The notes beneath the pieces are model-generated. The model had not been told where the DNA came from and searched no databases. It worked only from the letters and a program-made list of their open reading frames with translations. A DNA stretch of 64,000 bases, from contig NZ_LMUX01000008.1 in assembly GCF_009765705.1 (NCBI RefSeq), positions 318,260 through 382,259 on the forward strand. The letters are read 5' to 3'. How positions within the stretch are numbered: position 1 is the first letter of the stretch; each line of letters opens with the position of its first letter. Of the stretch, positions 19,166-27,617 are shown one piece after another. Made by a program: the position numbers and the translations under genes. Source of the stretch: Burkholderia sp. L27(2015) (GTDB lineage Bacteria > Pseudomonadota > Gammaproteobacteria > Burkholderiales > Burkholderiaceae).

Positions 19166-20704
19166 ATGGCAGATAAACTGATTATTTTCGACACGACCTT
19201 GCGAGACGGTGAGCAATCCCCCGGCGCGTCGATGACGAAAGACGAAAAACTCCGGATCGCGCGGCAACTCGAGCGGCTCAAAGTGGACGTGATCGAGGCC
19301 GGTTTCGCGGCCAGCTCAAACGGCGATTTCGAAGCGATCCAGGCGATTGCCGCGACCATCAAGGACAGCACGGTATGCAGCCTGGCGCGCGCCAATGACA
19401 AGGATATCCAGCGCGCCGCGGATGCGCTCAAGCCGGCAGAGAACTTCCGTATCCATACCTTCATCGCGACTTCGCCGTTGCATATGGAAAAGAAGTTGCG
19501 CATGACGCCGGATCAGGTGTTCGAACAAGCGAAGCTGGCGGTTCGTTTCGCGCGCAAATTTACCGACGACGTCGAATTTTCTCCCGAAGACGGCAGCCGT
19601 TCAGACATGGACTTCCTGTGCCGGATTCTCGAAGCTGTGATCGCGGAAGGCGCGACGACGATCAACATTGCCGACACGGTCGGTTATGCGGTGCCGGAGC
19701 TGTTCGGCACGATGGTCAAGACGCTGCGCGAGCGCATTCCGAATTCGCACAAGGCTGTGTTCTCGGTGCATTGTCATAACGATCTGGGCATGGCGGTCGC
19801 CAATTCGCTGGCTGGCGTGCAGATTGGCGGCGCGCGTCAGGTCGAATGCACGATCAATGGCCTGGGCGAGCGTGCCGGCAATACCGCGCTGGAAGAAATC
19901 GTGATGGCCACGCGTACGCGCAAGGACTATTTCAACCTCGAACTGGGCATCGACACCACGCAAATCGTGCCGGCCTCGAAGCTGGTCTCGCAAATCACCG
20001 GCTTTGTCGTGCAGCCGAACAAAGCGGTGGTCGGCGCCAACGCGTTTGCCCACGCATCCGGCATCCACCAGGATGGCGTGCTCAAGGCGCGCGACACCTA
20101 CGAGATCATGCGGGCCGAGGACGTGGGCTGGGCCGCCAACAAGATCGTCCTGGGCAAACTGTCGGGGCGCAACGCGTTCAAGCAGCGTCTGGAAGAACTG
20201 GGCGTGAAGCTGCCCAGCGAAGCCGACGTGAATGCGGCATTCGCACGTTTCAAGGAACTGGCGGATCGCAAATCGGAGATTTTCGACGAGGACATCATGG
20301 CGATCGTGTCCGACGAGGCCGAAGCGCACGAAAATGAATATTTCCGTTTTGTTTCGCTGTCGCAGCGGTCTGAGACGGGTGAGCGGCCGCTGGCTCGGAT
20401 CGTATTCGCGATGGATGGCGTGGAGGTCAGCGGTGAGGCCGGCGGCAACGGTCCCGTGGATGCGACCTTGAACGCGATCGAAACGCAGGTCAAAAGCGGC
20501 GCCGAGCAACTGCTGTATTCGGTGAACGCGATTACCACCGGTACTCAGGCCCAGGGCGAAGTGACCGTGCGGCTGTCGAAAAGTGGGCGCATCGTCAACG
20601 GCGTGGGTACCGATCCGGATATCGTCGCGGCTTCCGCCAAGGCCTATCTGGCGGCGCTCAACAAGTTGCAGTCCAAGGCTGAAAAGCTCAGTCCGCAGGG
20701 TTAG
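19166..20704 (+). CDS. leuA: 2-isopropylmalate synthase
   Basis: First committed enzyme of leucine synthesis: condenses 2-oxoisovalerate with acetyl-CoA. 512 residues, the bacterial LeuA type 1 length. The N-terminal TIM barrel has [18 protein letters not shown], the metal-binding [16 protein letters not shown] and [14 protein letters not shown]; the C-terminal leucine-binding regulatory domain spans about residues 370-505 ([18 protein letters not shown]). ATG is preceded by CCAGGAGAGCAAC. The stop is followed by a 15-bp tandem repeat and a bidirectional terminator. Confidence 0.95.
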   Translation: MADKLIIFDTTLRDGEQSPGASMTKDEKLRIARQLERLKVDVIEAGFAASSNGDFEAIQAIAATIKDSTVCSLARANDKDIQRAADALKPAENFRIHTFIATSPLHMEKKLRMTPDQVFEQAKLAVRFARKFTDDVEFSPEDGSRSDMDFLCRILEAVIAEGATTINIADTVGYAVPELFGTMVKTLRERIPNSHKAVFSVHCHNDLGMAVANSLAGVQIGGARQVECTINGLGERAGNTALEEIVMATRTRKDYFNLELGIDTTQIVPASKLVSQITGFVVQPNKAVVGANAFAHASGIHQDGVLKARDTYEIMRAEDVGWAANKIVLGKLSGRNAFKQRLEELGVKLPSEADVNAAFARFKELADRKSEIFDEDIMAIVSDEAEAHENEYFRFVSLSQRSETGERPLARIVFAMDGVEVSGEAGGNGPVDATLNAIETQVKSGAEQLLYSVNAITTGTQAQGEVTVRLSKSGRIVNGVGTDPDIVAASAKAYLAALNKLQSKAEKLSPQG

Positions 20705-20730
20705 GGGAGCGATACGCCAAGCCGACCGTC

Positions 20731-20790
20731 TGCAGCGACGAGTTTTGCGGCGATGAGTTTTGCAGTGAGGCGGGCTGCGGCGAGAGAAAC
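20731..20790. repeat. Four imperfect 15-bp tandem repeats after leuA
   Basis: TGCAGCGACGAGTTT / TGCGGCGATGAGTTT / TGCAGTGAGGCGGGC / TGCGGCGAGAGAAAC, exact 15-base spacing, starting 26 bases after the leuA stop and ending 33 bases before the terminator stem. Confidence 0.7.
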
Positions 20791-20823
20791 CCCGGGCCGG
20801 CGAAATCGGTATGCGGGAATAGG

Positions 20824-20858
20824 AAAAAGGCGACCGGCGTAATGCCGGTCGCCTTTTT
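20824..20858. terminator. Bidirectional intrinsic terminator between leuA and the lipoprotein gene
   Basis: AAAAA, GGCGACCGGC, loop GTAAT, GCCGGTCGCC, TTTTT: a perfect 10-bp stem flanked by an A-run and a T-run, so it serves both convergent genes. Confidence 0.92.
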
Positions 20859-20878
20859 CGATTCAACGCGCAGATGGC

Positions 20879-21412
20879 TTAAAGAGCGTCGCGCGCCTCA
20901 GGGTCGTGCAACGGATCGACCATTTTCTGGGTCATGCGCAGCACGCCGGCGTCGTCGAAATAAAAGTGGTAAAGCATGTACCAGTAATTGTCCTCCTGGA
21001 ACCGGTAACTCCAGACGCTGCGCTTCATCAGCGGATAGTAAGCGGTTTCTTCAGGCAGCCCGAAGCGAATCTGCACGTCGTGCTGAGTCCACGTGCCAAC
21101 CTCCGCTCGGTCGAAATTCTGGGTGGTGAGCGCTTGCTCGATGCTCACGGTGATGCCGCTAGGATTGACGACGGCCGCCGTGGTGGTCTCGCCGTAGGGC
21201 CGGGTCGGCCACAGCAGTCGCTTGTTGCCGTCGGGCAGTGTATAGACCTCCTTGGGCGGCCCGAACTTCGCCACCAGCGCGCTTTGCGGCGCGCCGGCCT
21301 GGAATTGCTGCCAAGGGTTGGCGCAACCGCTGAGCAGTAGCGCTGCCGCGCTGGCCAGCATGACGCAGCGGGTGGGGGTGAAACGGGACAGTGACAAGCG
21401 AAACAATGACAT
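20879..21412 (-). CDS. Predicted outer-membrane lipoprotein
   Basis: 177 residues with a lipoprotein signal peptide: FTPTRCVMLASAAALLLSGC, cleaved before the Cys of the LLSGC lipobox. The mature part contains FGPPKEVYTLPDGNKRLLWP and later YRFQEDNYWYMLYHFYFDDAGVLRMTQ, a SmpA/BamE-like alternation of short strands, but I cannot assign a named family. ATG at 21412 was chosen over an ATG at 21451 because AGGAG lies six bases upstream and the signal peptide then starts normally. Transcribed convergently with leuA. Confidence 0.85.
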   Translation of the reverse strand: MSLFRLSLSRFTPTRCVMLASAAALLLSGCANPWQQFQAGAPQSALVAKFGPPKEVYTLPDGNKRLLWPTRPYGETTTAAVVNPSGITVSIEQALTTQNFDRAEVGTWTQHDVQIRFGLPEETAYYPLMKRSVWSYRFQEDNYWYMLYHFYFDDAGVLRMTQKMVDPLHDPEARDAL

Positions 21413-21608
21413 CGTGGGCTCCTGACTCCGGCGTTTTCTCAATTCTGACACGGCTAGGGCCAGACTGGGTTTTGTGCCGAACCGCCGCCGGCAAAATTGT
21501 CGCCGGTGGATATAGCTTTAGAGCGATGCGATCTCGAATCGTTCGATCCTGCCCCGTCTGGCTTGGCCGCAGCCGCCTTGTTCGCCGCCGGTGGCGCGGC
21601 CGAAATGC

Positions 21609-21663
21609 AAATAAGCGCAAGATAATTGCAAGGTAAGCGCAGGGCAGGCGAAGGGTAGGCGCA
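21609..21663. repeat. Five 11-bp tandem repeats upstream of the rpsO promoter
   Basis: AAATAAGCGCA / AGATAATTGCA / AGGTAAGCGCA / GGGCAGGCGAA / GGGTAGGCGCA, with no gaps. The 11-base period is close to one helical turn. The last unit ends 13 bases before the TGC element of the putative rpsO -10. Confidence 0.75.
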
Positions 21664-21675
21664 ACGCGCGCTTCG

Positions 21676-21684
21676 TGCTATGAT
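21676..21684 (+). promoter_or_regulatory. Extended -10 element for rpsO
   Basis: TGC at 21676-21678 directly precedes TATGAT at 21679-21684, an extended -10. No good -35 is present at 17 bases; the 11-bp repeats occupy that position. The start codon of rpsO lies about 90 bases downstream, giving a leader long enough for S15 autocontrol. Confidence 0.45.
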
Positions 21685-21775
21685 CTCGCCCTGTATCAAA
21701 GTTAGTTGTGTGAGTGTTCAACCACGGCACGGCCTTTCTTCCGTGACCGCATGTCCAGTTTCAAAGGAAAAAATC

Positions 21776-22048
21776 ATGACTGTTGCAGTACATACCCCGA
21801 AGGCAGACGTCGTCGCGCAATATGCGCGCGGTGCGAACGACACCGGTTCGCCAGAAGTGCAGGTCGCATTGCTGACCACGCGCATCAACGAACTGACTGT
21901 TCACTTCAAAGCGCACATGAAAGATCACCACAGCCGTCGTGGTCTGCTGCGCATGGTGTCGCGCCGCCGTAAGCTGCTCGATTACCTGAAGCAAAAAGAC
22001 GCTGATCGCTATCGCTCACTGATCGAAAAACTCGGTTTGCGCAAGTAA
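21776..22048 (+). CDS. rpsO: Ribosomal protein S15
   Basis: 90-residue 30S subunit protein that binds the three-way junction of 16S rRNA and bridges to the 50S subunit. The sequence shows the conserved [47 protein letters not shown] and the C-terminal [15 protein letters not shown] at 21776 has AAAGGAAAAAATC upstream; longer in-frame starts lack support. Upstream of pnp, the universal arrangement, with a terminator between. S15 represses its own translation in E. coli; whether this leader folds likewise was not established. Confidence 0.97.
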   Translation: MTVAVHTPKADVVAQYARGANDTGSPEVQVALLTTRINELTVHFKAHMKDHHSRRGLLRMVSRRRKLLDYLKQKDADRYRSLIEKLGLRK

Positions 22049-22065
22049 GCGGTCGGTCGACCTGA

Positions 22066-22106
22066 AAAATGCCTGTGTCAGTTTGCTGATGCAGGCATTT
22101 TGTTTT
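22066..22106 (+). terminator. Terminator between rpsO and pnp
   Basis: AAAATGCCTG pairs with CAGGCATTTT, with an inner TCAG/CTGA stem, followed by TGTTTT. Probably partial, since pnp is usually transcribed both from rpsO and from its own promoter. Confidence 0.75.
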
Positions 22107-22174
22107 CTGGCGTTACCGAAATTTATGTAAGGCCGCCGTAATACCCGGCAGGAGTCGGGGGCAGGGCTTTGTGT

Positions 22175-22220
22175 CATTCCAGCAGTTCGGCATCGCGACT
22201 CAACCCGACCTGCTGGAATG
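22175..22220 (+). promoter_or_regulatory. pnp leader stem-loop, candidate RNase III autoregulation site
   Basis: CATTCCAGCAG (22175-22185) and CTGCTGGAATG (22210-22220) are perfect 11-bp complements; inside, TCGG pairs with CCGA after one mismatch. The stem lies 86 bases upstream of the pnp start. In E. coli pnp is autocontrolled by RNase III cleavage of a leader stem and PNPase decay of the product; position and length fit that model. Confidence 0.6.
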
Positions 22221-22306
22221 GCATAACACGCCGCTGACTCGCGACACCCGCCGTAGCGCTGTCGCGCCGCTATCATCTAGCGCGGCAACCGAGACCAGGA
22301 GTCTGT

Positions 22307-24457
22307 ATGTTCAATAAAATTGTGAAAGAATTTCAGTGGGGGCAACATCAAGTTCGCCTCGAAACGGGCGAAATCGCTCGTCAAGCCAGTGGTGCAGTGC
22401 TCGTTAATATCGATGAAACCGTTGTGCTGGCGACCGTCGTGGCCGCCAAAACGGCCAAGCCGGGCCAGGATTTCTTCCCCCTGACCGTTGATTACCTCGA
22501 AAAAACCTACGCTGCCGGCAAGATCCCCGGTGGCTTTTTCCGTCGTGAAGGCCGTCCCTCGGAAGGCGAAACGCTGACCTCGCGCCTGATCGATCGTCCG
22601 CTGCGCCCGCTGTTCCCGGAAGGTTTCTACAACGAAGTGCAAGTGGTCATCCATGTGCTGTCGATCAACCCGGACGTCCAGGCTGACATCGCCGCGCTGA
22701 TCGGTGCATCGGCTGCGCTGGCCATTTCGGGCATCCCGTTCAACGGCCCGATCGGCGCCGCACGCGTGGCTTACACCGATGGCCAGTACATCCTGAACCC
22801 GACCCGCACGCAGCTCAAGGAATCGAAGCTGGATCTGGTCGTTGCCGGTACGGAACGTGCTGTGCTGATGGTCGAGTCGGAAGCCGACCAATTGCCTGAA
22901 GACGTGATGCTGGGTGCCGTGGTGTTCGGCCACGAGCAAATGCAGGTCGCCATCGAAGCGATCCATGGCCTGGTGCGCGACGCCGGCAAGCCGGAATGGG
23001 ATTGGCAGCCGGCAGCTCGCGACGAAGCCCTGATCGCGCGCGTGACCGCGTTGGCCGAGGCCGACTTGCAAGCCGCATATCAGATTCGCCAGAAGTCCGC
23101 GCGTAGCGAAAAGCTCAAGGTCCTCTACAACGGCGTGCCGGCCAAGCTGGCCGAGGAAGCCGCTGCAGCCGGTGCCGGCAAGCCCGACAGCACGGCGATC
23201 GGCAATATCATTTTTGACCTCGAAGCCAAGATCGTCCGCAGCCAGATTCTGGCCGGCGAGCCGCGCATTGATGGCCGCGATACCCGTACGGTGCGCCCGA
23301 TCGAGATCCGTACCGGCGTGCTGCCGCGTACCCACGGTTCGGCGTTGTTCACCCGCGGCGAAACGCAGGCTCTGGTTGTCGCGACCTTGGGCACCAAGGG
23401 CGACGAGCAGGTGATCGACGCGATCGAAGGCGAATATCGCGAACGCTTCATGCTCCACTACAACATGCCTCCGTTTGCGACCGGCGAAACCGGCCGGGTC
23501 GGTTCGCCCAAGCGCCGGGAAATCGGCCACGGTCGTCTGGCCAAGCGCGCGCTCGCAGCATGCTTGCCCACCGGCCAGGATTTCGGCTACACGATACGTC
23601 TCGTTTCGGAAATCACCGAGTCGAACGGATCGTCGTCGATGGCTTCGGTGTGCGGTGGCTGTCTCGCGTTGATGGATGCTGGCGTGCCGATGAAGGCGCA
23701 CGTTGCCGGTATCGCGATGGGCCTGATTCTGGAAGGGAATAAGTTTGCGGTGCTGACCGACATCCTGGGCGACGAAGATCACCTCGGCGACATGGACTTC
23801 AAGGTTGCAGGTACCGCCGCGGGCATTACCGCGTTGCAGATGGACATCAAGATCCAGGGTATTACCAAGGAAATCATGCAGGTCGCACTGGCTCAGGCTC
23901 AGGAAGGCCGCATGCACATCCTGGGCAAGATGCAGGGTGCAGTGACCGGTGCACGCACCGAATTGTCGGAATTTGCACCGCGCATGATCACGCTGAAGAT
24001 CAATCCGGAAAAAATCCGCGACGTGATCGGCAAGGGTGGTTCGGTGATCCGCGCACTGACCGAAGAAACCGGCACCACCATCGATATTTCCGACGATGGT
24101 ATCGTGACGATAGCTTCGACCAGCAGCGAAGGCATGGCGGAAGCCAAGCGCCGCATCGAAAACATCACGGTGGATGTCGAGGTCGGCCAGGTTTATGACG
24201 GCACGGTCCTGAAGCTGCTCGATTTCGGCGCGATTGTGAACATCCTGCCGGGTCGCGATGGTCTGCTGCATATCTCCGAAATCGCCAACGAGCGTATCAA
24301 GGATATCAACGACTACCTGAAGGACGGCCAGGCCGTACGCGTCAAGGTCATTCAGACAGACGAAAAAGGCCGTGTCCGCTTGTCGGCCAAGGCTTTGCTG
24401 AACGACGGCGCACCGTCGCAGCCGCAACCTTCGCCTGAGCCTGACTCGCACGCTTAA
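22307..24457 (+). CDS. pnp: Polyribonucleotide nucleotidyltransferase (PNPase)
   Basis: 3'-5' phosphorolytic exoribonuclease of the RNA degradosome. 716 residues, usual length. Order: first RNase PH domain (about 10-140, [25 protein letters not shown]), an alpha-helical linker, second RNase PH domain (about 310-540, [15 protein letters not shown] and catalytic region [25 protein letters not shown]... [19 protein letters not shown]), a KH domain ([21 protein letters not shown]) and an S1 domain ([20 protein letters not shown], then GLLHIS). It sits behind rpsO and has a structured leader. Followed by an intrinsic terminator. Confidence 0.97.
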   Translation: MFNKIVKEFQWGQHQVRLETGEIARQASGAVLVNIDETVVLATVVAAKTAKPGQDFFPLTVDYLEKTYAAGKIPGGFFRREGRPSEGETLTSRLIDRPLRPLFPEGFYNEVQVVIHVLSINPDVQADIAALIGASAALAISGIPFNGPIGAARVAYTDGQYILNPTRTQLKESKLDLVVAGTERAVLMVESEADQLPEDVMLGAVVFGHEQMQVAIEAIHGLVRDAGKPEWDWQPAARDEALIARVTALAEADLQAAYQIRQKSARSEKLKVLYNGVPAKLAEEAAAAGAGKPDSTAIGNIIFDLEAKIVRSQILAGEPRIDGRDTRTVRPIEIRTGVLPRTHGSALFTRGETQALVVATLGTKGDEQVIDAIEGEYRERFMLHYNMPPFATGETGRVGSPKRREIGHGRLAKRALAACLPTGQDFGYTIRLVSEITESNGSSSMASVCGGCLALMDAGVPMKAHVAGIAMGLILEGNKFAVLTDILGDEDHLGDMDFKVAGTAAGITALQMDIKIQGITKEIMQVALAQAQEGRMHILGKMQGAVTGARTELSEFAPRMITLKINPEKIRDVIGKGGSVIRALTEETGTTIDISDDGIVTIASTSSEGMAEAKRRIENITVDVEVGQVYDGTVLKLLDFGAIVNILPGRDGLLHISEIANERIKDINDYLKDGQAVRVKVIQTDEKGRVRLSAKALLNDGAPSQPQPSPEPDSHA

Positions 24458-24509
24458 GCGCGCACGCAGCTAGCACTGAACGTTCGCGGCGAAATTCGGT
24501 GCCGAACCA

Positions 24510-24540
24510 CGGCCGGCCTTAGAGCCGGCTGTTTTTATTT
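24510..24540 (+). terminator. Intrinsic terminator after pnp
   Basis: GCCGGC (24512-24517), six-base loop, GCCGGC (24524-24529), extended by flanking pairs, then TGTTTTTATTT. About 55 bases past the pnp stop. Confidence 0.75.
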
Positions 24541-24816
24541 AGGCTCGCGCATGTTGCTGTGCGTGCGCGACGTGACATTGGGTGGCATTGCGCGACATCG
24601 CGAAGTGCGGTGCGCACTCACGGCGGATATGGCCAGTTGAGCTGACTAAAATAGACTAACCGCGAATAGCTCGCGCCCACTGCATGGACGCCGCGAGGGC
24701 GCGATCAGGTGTGCGACGCAGTGAGCGCGATGCATCTGTCGCCAACAGCGCGTAGACTTTGGCAACTGACACGGTGCTGCACGACCAGCCGCGATTTTTA
24801 CTTCAGGTAGACGACG
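24541..24816. other. Intergenic region upstream of the quinone oxidoreductase gene
   Basis: Together with the pnp terminator this makes a 359-base gap. I see no gene, no clear sigma-70 promoter and no strong repeat in it. Confidence 0.5.
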
Positions 24817-25827
24817 ATGAAAGCCATTGAAATAACTGAATTTGGTGGGCCCGAAGTCCTGAAGCTGGGGGAGCGGTCAATGCCCGAGCCACGGGATGGC
24901 GAAGTGCTGATCAAGGTGAGCGCGAGCGGCGTGAACCGCCCCGACGTTTTGCAGCGCAAAGGGCATTACCCGGTGCCGTCTGGCGCTTCGGATATTCCGG
25001 GGCTGGAGATTGCCGGCGAGATCATCGGTGGGGAGTTGCCCGATTCGACGAGCCTCAACCCGTTCGGACTCAAGCGGGGGGACCGGATCTGTGCGTTGGT
25101 TCAGGGCGGCGGCTACGCCGAGTACGCGAGTGCGCCGTTGCTGCAATGCTTGCCTGTACCGGCGGGTTTGAGCGACATCGAGGCCGCTTCGTTGCCTGAG
25201 ACCTGTTTTACCGTGTGGAGCAATGTATTCGACCGCGCTAGACTGGGCGCTGGCGAAGGCGGCCCGGATGAAACGCTGCTCGTGCATGGCGGTTCGAGCG
25301 GGATCGGTGTCACCGCGATCCAGATTGCCACGGCGCTGGGTTTTACGGTCTATACCACCGCCGGCACCGACGAGAAATGCCGCGCGTGTGAAAAACTTGG
25401 CGCGGCGCTTGCGATCAATTACAACACCGGTGACTTTGTCGAAGCGGTCAAAGCGGCCACGAACGGCCGCGGCGTCGATGTGATACTCGAGATGGTCGCG
25501 GGCGACTATATCCGCCGGGATCTTACCGCGTTGGCCGATGGCGGCAGAATCGTCCTGATTGCACTGCTAGGCGGCGCGAAGGCCGAACTCAATCTGGCCG
25601 ATGTGTTGCGCCGCCGGTTGACTGTGACCGGTTCGACATTGCGTCCGCGGCCGATCGAATTCAAGGCGAAAATTGCCGCGCAGTTGCGCGAGCGCGTCTG
25701 GCCCCTGATCGAAGCCGATAAGATCAAACCGGTGATTTATCGTACGTTCCCGGCCCAAGAGGCGGCGGCCGCTCATGCGATGATGGAGTCCAGCGAGCAT
25801 GTCGGCAAGCTGGTCCTTACCTGGTAA
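24817..25827 (+). CDS. NAD(P)H:quinone oxidoreductase, MDR/PIG3 type
   Basis: 336-residue zinc-independent medium-chain dehydrogenase/reductase of the quinone oxidoreductase (PIG3, TIGR02824) group. Visible: N-terminal GroES-like barrel (MKAIEITEFGGPEVLKLGE, VSASGVNRPDVLQRKGHYPVP), the NADPH-binding LLVHGGSSGIGVTAIQIA, and TNGRGVDVILEMVAGDYIRRDL. It lacks the Cys/His ligands of zinc enzymes at the usual sites. Likely reduces small quinones with NADPH. AGGTAGACGACG precedes the ATG. No partner genes; tpiA follows from its own promoter. Confidence 0.88.
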   Translation: MKAIEITEFGGPEVLKLGERSMPEPRDGEVLIKVSASGVNRPDVLQRKGHYPVPSGASDIPGLEIAGEIIGGELPDSTSLNPFGLKRGDRICALVQGGGYAEYASAPLLQCLPVPAGLSDIEAASLPETCFTVWSNVFDRARLGAGEGGPDETLLVHGGSSGIGVTAIQIATALGFTVYTTAGTDEKCRACEKLGAALAINYNTGDFVEAVKAATNGRGVDVILEMVAGDYIRRDLTALADGGRIVLIALLGGAKAELNLADVLRRRLTVTGSTLRPRPIEFKAKIAAQLRERVWPLIEADKIKPVIYRTFPAQEAAAAHAMMESSEHVGKLVLTW

Positions 25828-25843
25828 GCGTTTGGCGCGGTCG

Positions 25844-25866
25844 AGCCCGTTTCATTGGACGGGTTT
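25844..25866 (+). terminator. Weak hairpin after the quinone oxidoreductase gene
   Basis: AGCCCGT pairs with ACGGGTT (one G-T pair) around an eight-base loop, followed by TTTC only. A marginal terminator. Confidence 0.4.
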
Positions 25867-25925
25867 CAGCACTGAGTTTCCGCAGTGTCTCGCGCCGTGC
25901 AACTGTGTTTTACACATAAGGTAGT

Positions 25926-25954
25926 TTGACCCGCACAGGGCGCCGCGTTAGAAT
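25926..25954 (+). promoter_or_regulatory. Sigma-70 promoter for tpiA-secG
   Basis: TTGACC (25926-25931), exactly 17 bases, TAGAAT (25949-25954). It lies 77 bases upstream of the tpiA start. Confidence 0.65.
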
Positions 25955-26031
25955 CCAGGGTTTTTGCGCGATTGGGCAGGTGCCCTATATTCCGATCAAA
26001 ATAATAACAACACACACGATACGACGCATTT

Positions 26032-26817
26032 ATGGCGAGACTCAATTCCCGGCTGGTGGTTGGCAACTGGAAAATGCATGGACGCCTAAGCGATAACGCG
26101 GCGTTGCTGGCGGCGGTGACTGCCGGCACGGTTGCAGATCCGGCTTTGCGAGTCGGCGTGTGTGTGCCGTACCCCTATTTGGCTCAGGCGCAGTCGCTGC
26201 TGGGCGCCAGTTCGGGTTCGGGCGCCGTGCAGTGGGGCTCGCAGGATGTCTCGGCGCATCTGCAAGGGGCCTTTACGGGTGAGGTGGCCGCGGCGATGGT
26301 GGCCGAGTTCGGTGCGACGTTTGCGGTGGTTGGTCATTCGGAGCGCCGCGCGTATCACGGCGAAGACGACGCGCTAGTGGCGGCCAAGACCTTGCGCGCG
26401 CTGGACGCCGGTTTAACGCCGATCGTCTGCGTAGGTGAAAGCGATGCGGCGCGGCAGGCGGGGCATACCGAGTCGGTCGTCGGCACCCAGTTGAAGGCGG
26501 TACTCGACGCGCTGAGCGACGAGCAGGCAGTGCGTATCGTCGTGGCGTACGAACCCATTTGGGCGATCGGCACGGGTAAAAGCGCAACCGTCGAGCAAGC
26601 GCAGCAGGTGCATGCGTTTTTGCGCTCGGTGTTGAGCGCAAAAACACCGGCCGCGGCCGACGTGGCACTTTTGTATGGGGGTAGCGTGAATGCGGGTAAC
26701 GCTGCCGCACTGTTTGGTGCTGCAGATATCGATGGCGGCCTGATCGGCGGTGCGTCCTTGAAAGCGGCCGATTTTCTGGCGGTGTGTGCCGCAGCGCGGG
26801 CATCCGTGAATTGTTAA
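26032..26817 (+). CDS. tpiA: Triose-phosphate isomerase
   Basis: Glycolytic/gluconeogenic enzyme interconverting dihydroxyacetone phosphate and glyceraldehyde 3-phosphate. 261 residues. TIM-barrel landmarks are all present: substrate-binding GNWKMHG near residue 12, the catalytic His in VVGHSERR, the catalytic Glu in AYEPIWAIGTGK, which includes the flexible loop 6, and the phosphate loop LYGGSVNAGNA and IDGGLIGGASL. Driven by the promoter at 25926 and followed 68 bases later by secG, the same neighbour as in other proteobacteria. Confidence 0.96.
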   Translation: MARLNSRLVVGNWKMHGRLSDNAALLAAVTAGTVADPALRVGVCVPYPYLAQAQSLLGASSGSGAVQWGSQDVSAHLQGAFTGEVAAAMVAEFGATFAVVGHSERRAYHGEDDALVAAKTLRALDAGLTPIVCVGESDAARQAGHTESVVGTQLKAVLDALSDEQAVRIVVAYEPIWAIGTGKSATVEQAQQVHAFLRSVLSAKTPAAADVALLYGGSVNAGNAAALFGAADIDGGLIGGASLKAADFLAVCAAARASVNC

Positions 26818-26854
26818 ATCAGGCTTGATATCGAGCTTGATACAGGCTCATAAA
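26815..26854. repeat. 12-bp imperfect repeats directly after the tpiA stop
   Basis: TCAGGCTTGATA (26819-26830) / TCGAGCTTGATA (26831-26842) / CAGGCTCATAAA (26843-26854), beginning one base after the stop codon TAA (26815-26817). TGA recurs twelve bases apart. Confidence 0.55.
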
Positions 26855-26885
26855 GAGCGGGTATTAAAAAATCTAGGTGGCTGAC

Positions 26886-27254
26886 ATGTTGTGGTTTAAA
26901 ACAGTAATTACCGCGGTGCAATTTTTGTCCGCGCTAGGCGTGATTGGGTTGGTATTGGTTCAACACGGCAAGGGCGCCGATATGGGCGCGGCGTTCGGTA
27001 GCGGATCGTCGGGCAGCCTCTTTGGCGCTTCGGGTTCGGCCAACTTTTTGTCGCGCGTAACAGCCGTACTGGCGGTGCTATTTTTCGTCTGCACGCTGGG
27101 CCTGACCTACCTCGGGTCGTATCGGCCCAAGGAATCGGCCGGCTTGCTGGGTTCTGCTGCAACGATGCCGGTAACGAGCGGGGCGGCGGCTTCCGGTGCG
27201 CTCGCGGCGTCGCCGGCGGCAGCGTCCGTTCCGGGGCAGGACGTACCTAAGTAA
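26886..27254 (+). CDS. secG: Protein translocase subunit SecG
   Basis: Accessory membrane subunit of the SecYEG channel. 122 residues. Two membrane helices flank the conserved loop: FKTVITAVQFLSALGVIGLVLVQ, then HGKGADMGAAFGSGSSGSLFG and FLSRVTAVLAVLFFVCTLGL. The last 40 residues are Ala/Pro-rich, as in related SecG. ATG at 26886 was preferred to an in-frame GTG at 26877 because AGGTGG then lies at normal distance. A hairpin follows, and tRNA-Leu has its own promoter. Confidence 0.92.
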   Translation: MLWFKTVITAVQFLSALGVIGLVLVQHGKGADMGAAFGSGSSGSLFGASGSANFLSRVTAVLAVLFFVCTLGLTYLGSYRPKESAGLLGSAATMPVTSGAAASGALAASPAAASVPGQDVPK

Positions 27255-27256
27255 GG

Positions 27257-27297
27257 CTCGTGAAAGACTGATGGCGTGTGGCTTTCATGAGTTTGTT
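27257..27297 (+). terminator. Probable terminator after secG
   Basis: CTCGTGAAAG pairs with CTTTCATGAG (one G-U) around a 15-base loop, followed by TTTGTT. Confidence 0.55.
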
Positions 27298-27311
27298 AAA
27301 GTGTTTCAAAG

Positions 27312-27340
27312 TTGAAAAATCTGTCTGAACACGTTACAAT
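27312..27340 (+). promoter_or_regulatory. Sigma-70 promoter upstream of tRNA-Leu
   Basis: TTGAAA (27312-27317), 17 bases, TACAAT (27335-27340). It would start transcription about 37 bases before the tRNA and could also read into nuoA past the weak hairpin. Confidence 0.7.
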
Positions 27341-27384
27341 TGCTGAGTTGTAGGGATTCGCAGAAACCGCGAATTACAAGAAGT

Positions 27385-27469
27385 GCCGACGTGGTGAAAT
27401 TGGTAGACACGCTATCTTGAGGGGGTAGTGGCGCAAGCCGTATGAGTTCGAGTCTCATCGCCGGCACCA
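27385..27469 (+). tRNA. tRNA-Leu (anticodon GAG)
   Basis: Complete class II tRNA with encoded CCA (27467-27469). Anticodon GAG at 27419-27421 between stem CTATC and GGTAG; variable arm TGGCGCAAGCC; T-arm with TTCGAGT. Reads CTC/CTT leucine codons. The acceptor stem (5' GCCGACG, 3' CGCCGGC) has one A-C mismatch at pair 5-68; the other six pairs are Watson-Crick. Lies between secG and nuoA, as in other Burkholderiaceae. Confidence 0.97.
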
Positions 27470-27481
27470 AATGTATTTATG

Positions 27482-27524
27482 ATGCCAGCCGCTGGCCAGA
27501 AGCTTCGGCTGGCATATTTCTTTC
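27482..27524 (+). terminator. Hairpin terminator after tRNA-Leu
   Basis: ATGCCAGCCG and CGGCTGGCAT form a perfect 10-bp stem with a 14-base loop, followed by ATTTCTTT. The interrupted T-run suggests partial termination ahead of nuoA. Confidence 0.65.
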
Positions 27525-27569
27525 ATCTTCCGGTCATCGAGATCGTGGATGTTATTGCATCTGACAAGA

Positions 27570-27589
27570 GCTGACCAAGCTCGGTCAGC
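27570..27589. promoter_or_regulatory. Inverted repeat upstream of nuoA
   Basis: GCTGACC, AAGCTC, GGTCAGC: perfect 7-bp arms, 28 bases before the nuoA start codon. Could be an operator or a 5' UTR hairpin. No regulator can be named. Confidence 0.4.
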
Positions 27590-27617
27590 GTCCTGAACCC
27601 ATCGATAGAGGATTGCC

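Noticed and set aside
22277-24451. A 724-codon open frame antisense to pnp
   Set aside because: Shadow of pnp codon bias; composition (many His, Arg, Gln) is typical of the antisense of high-GC genes.
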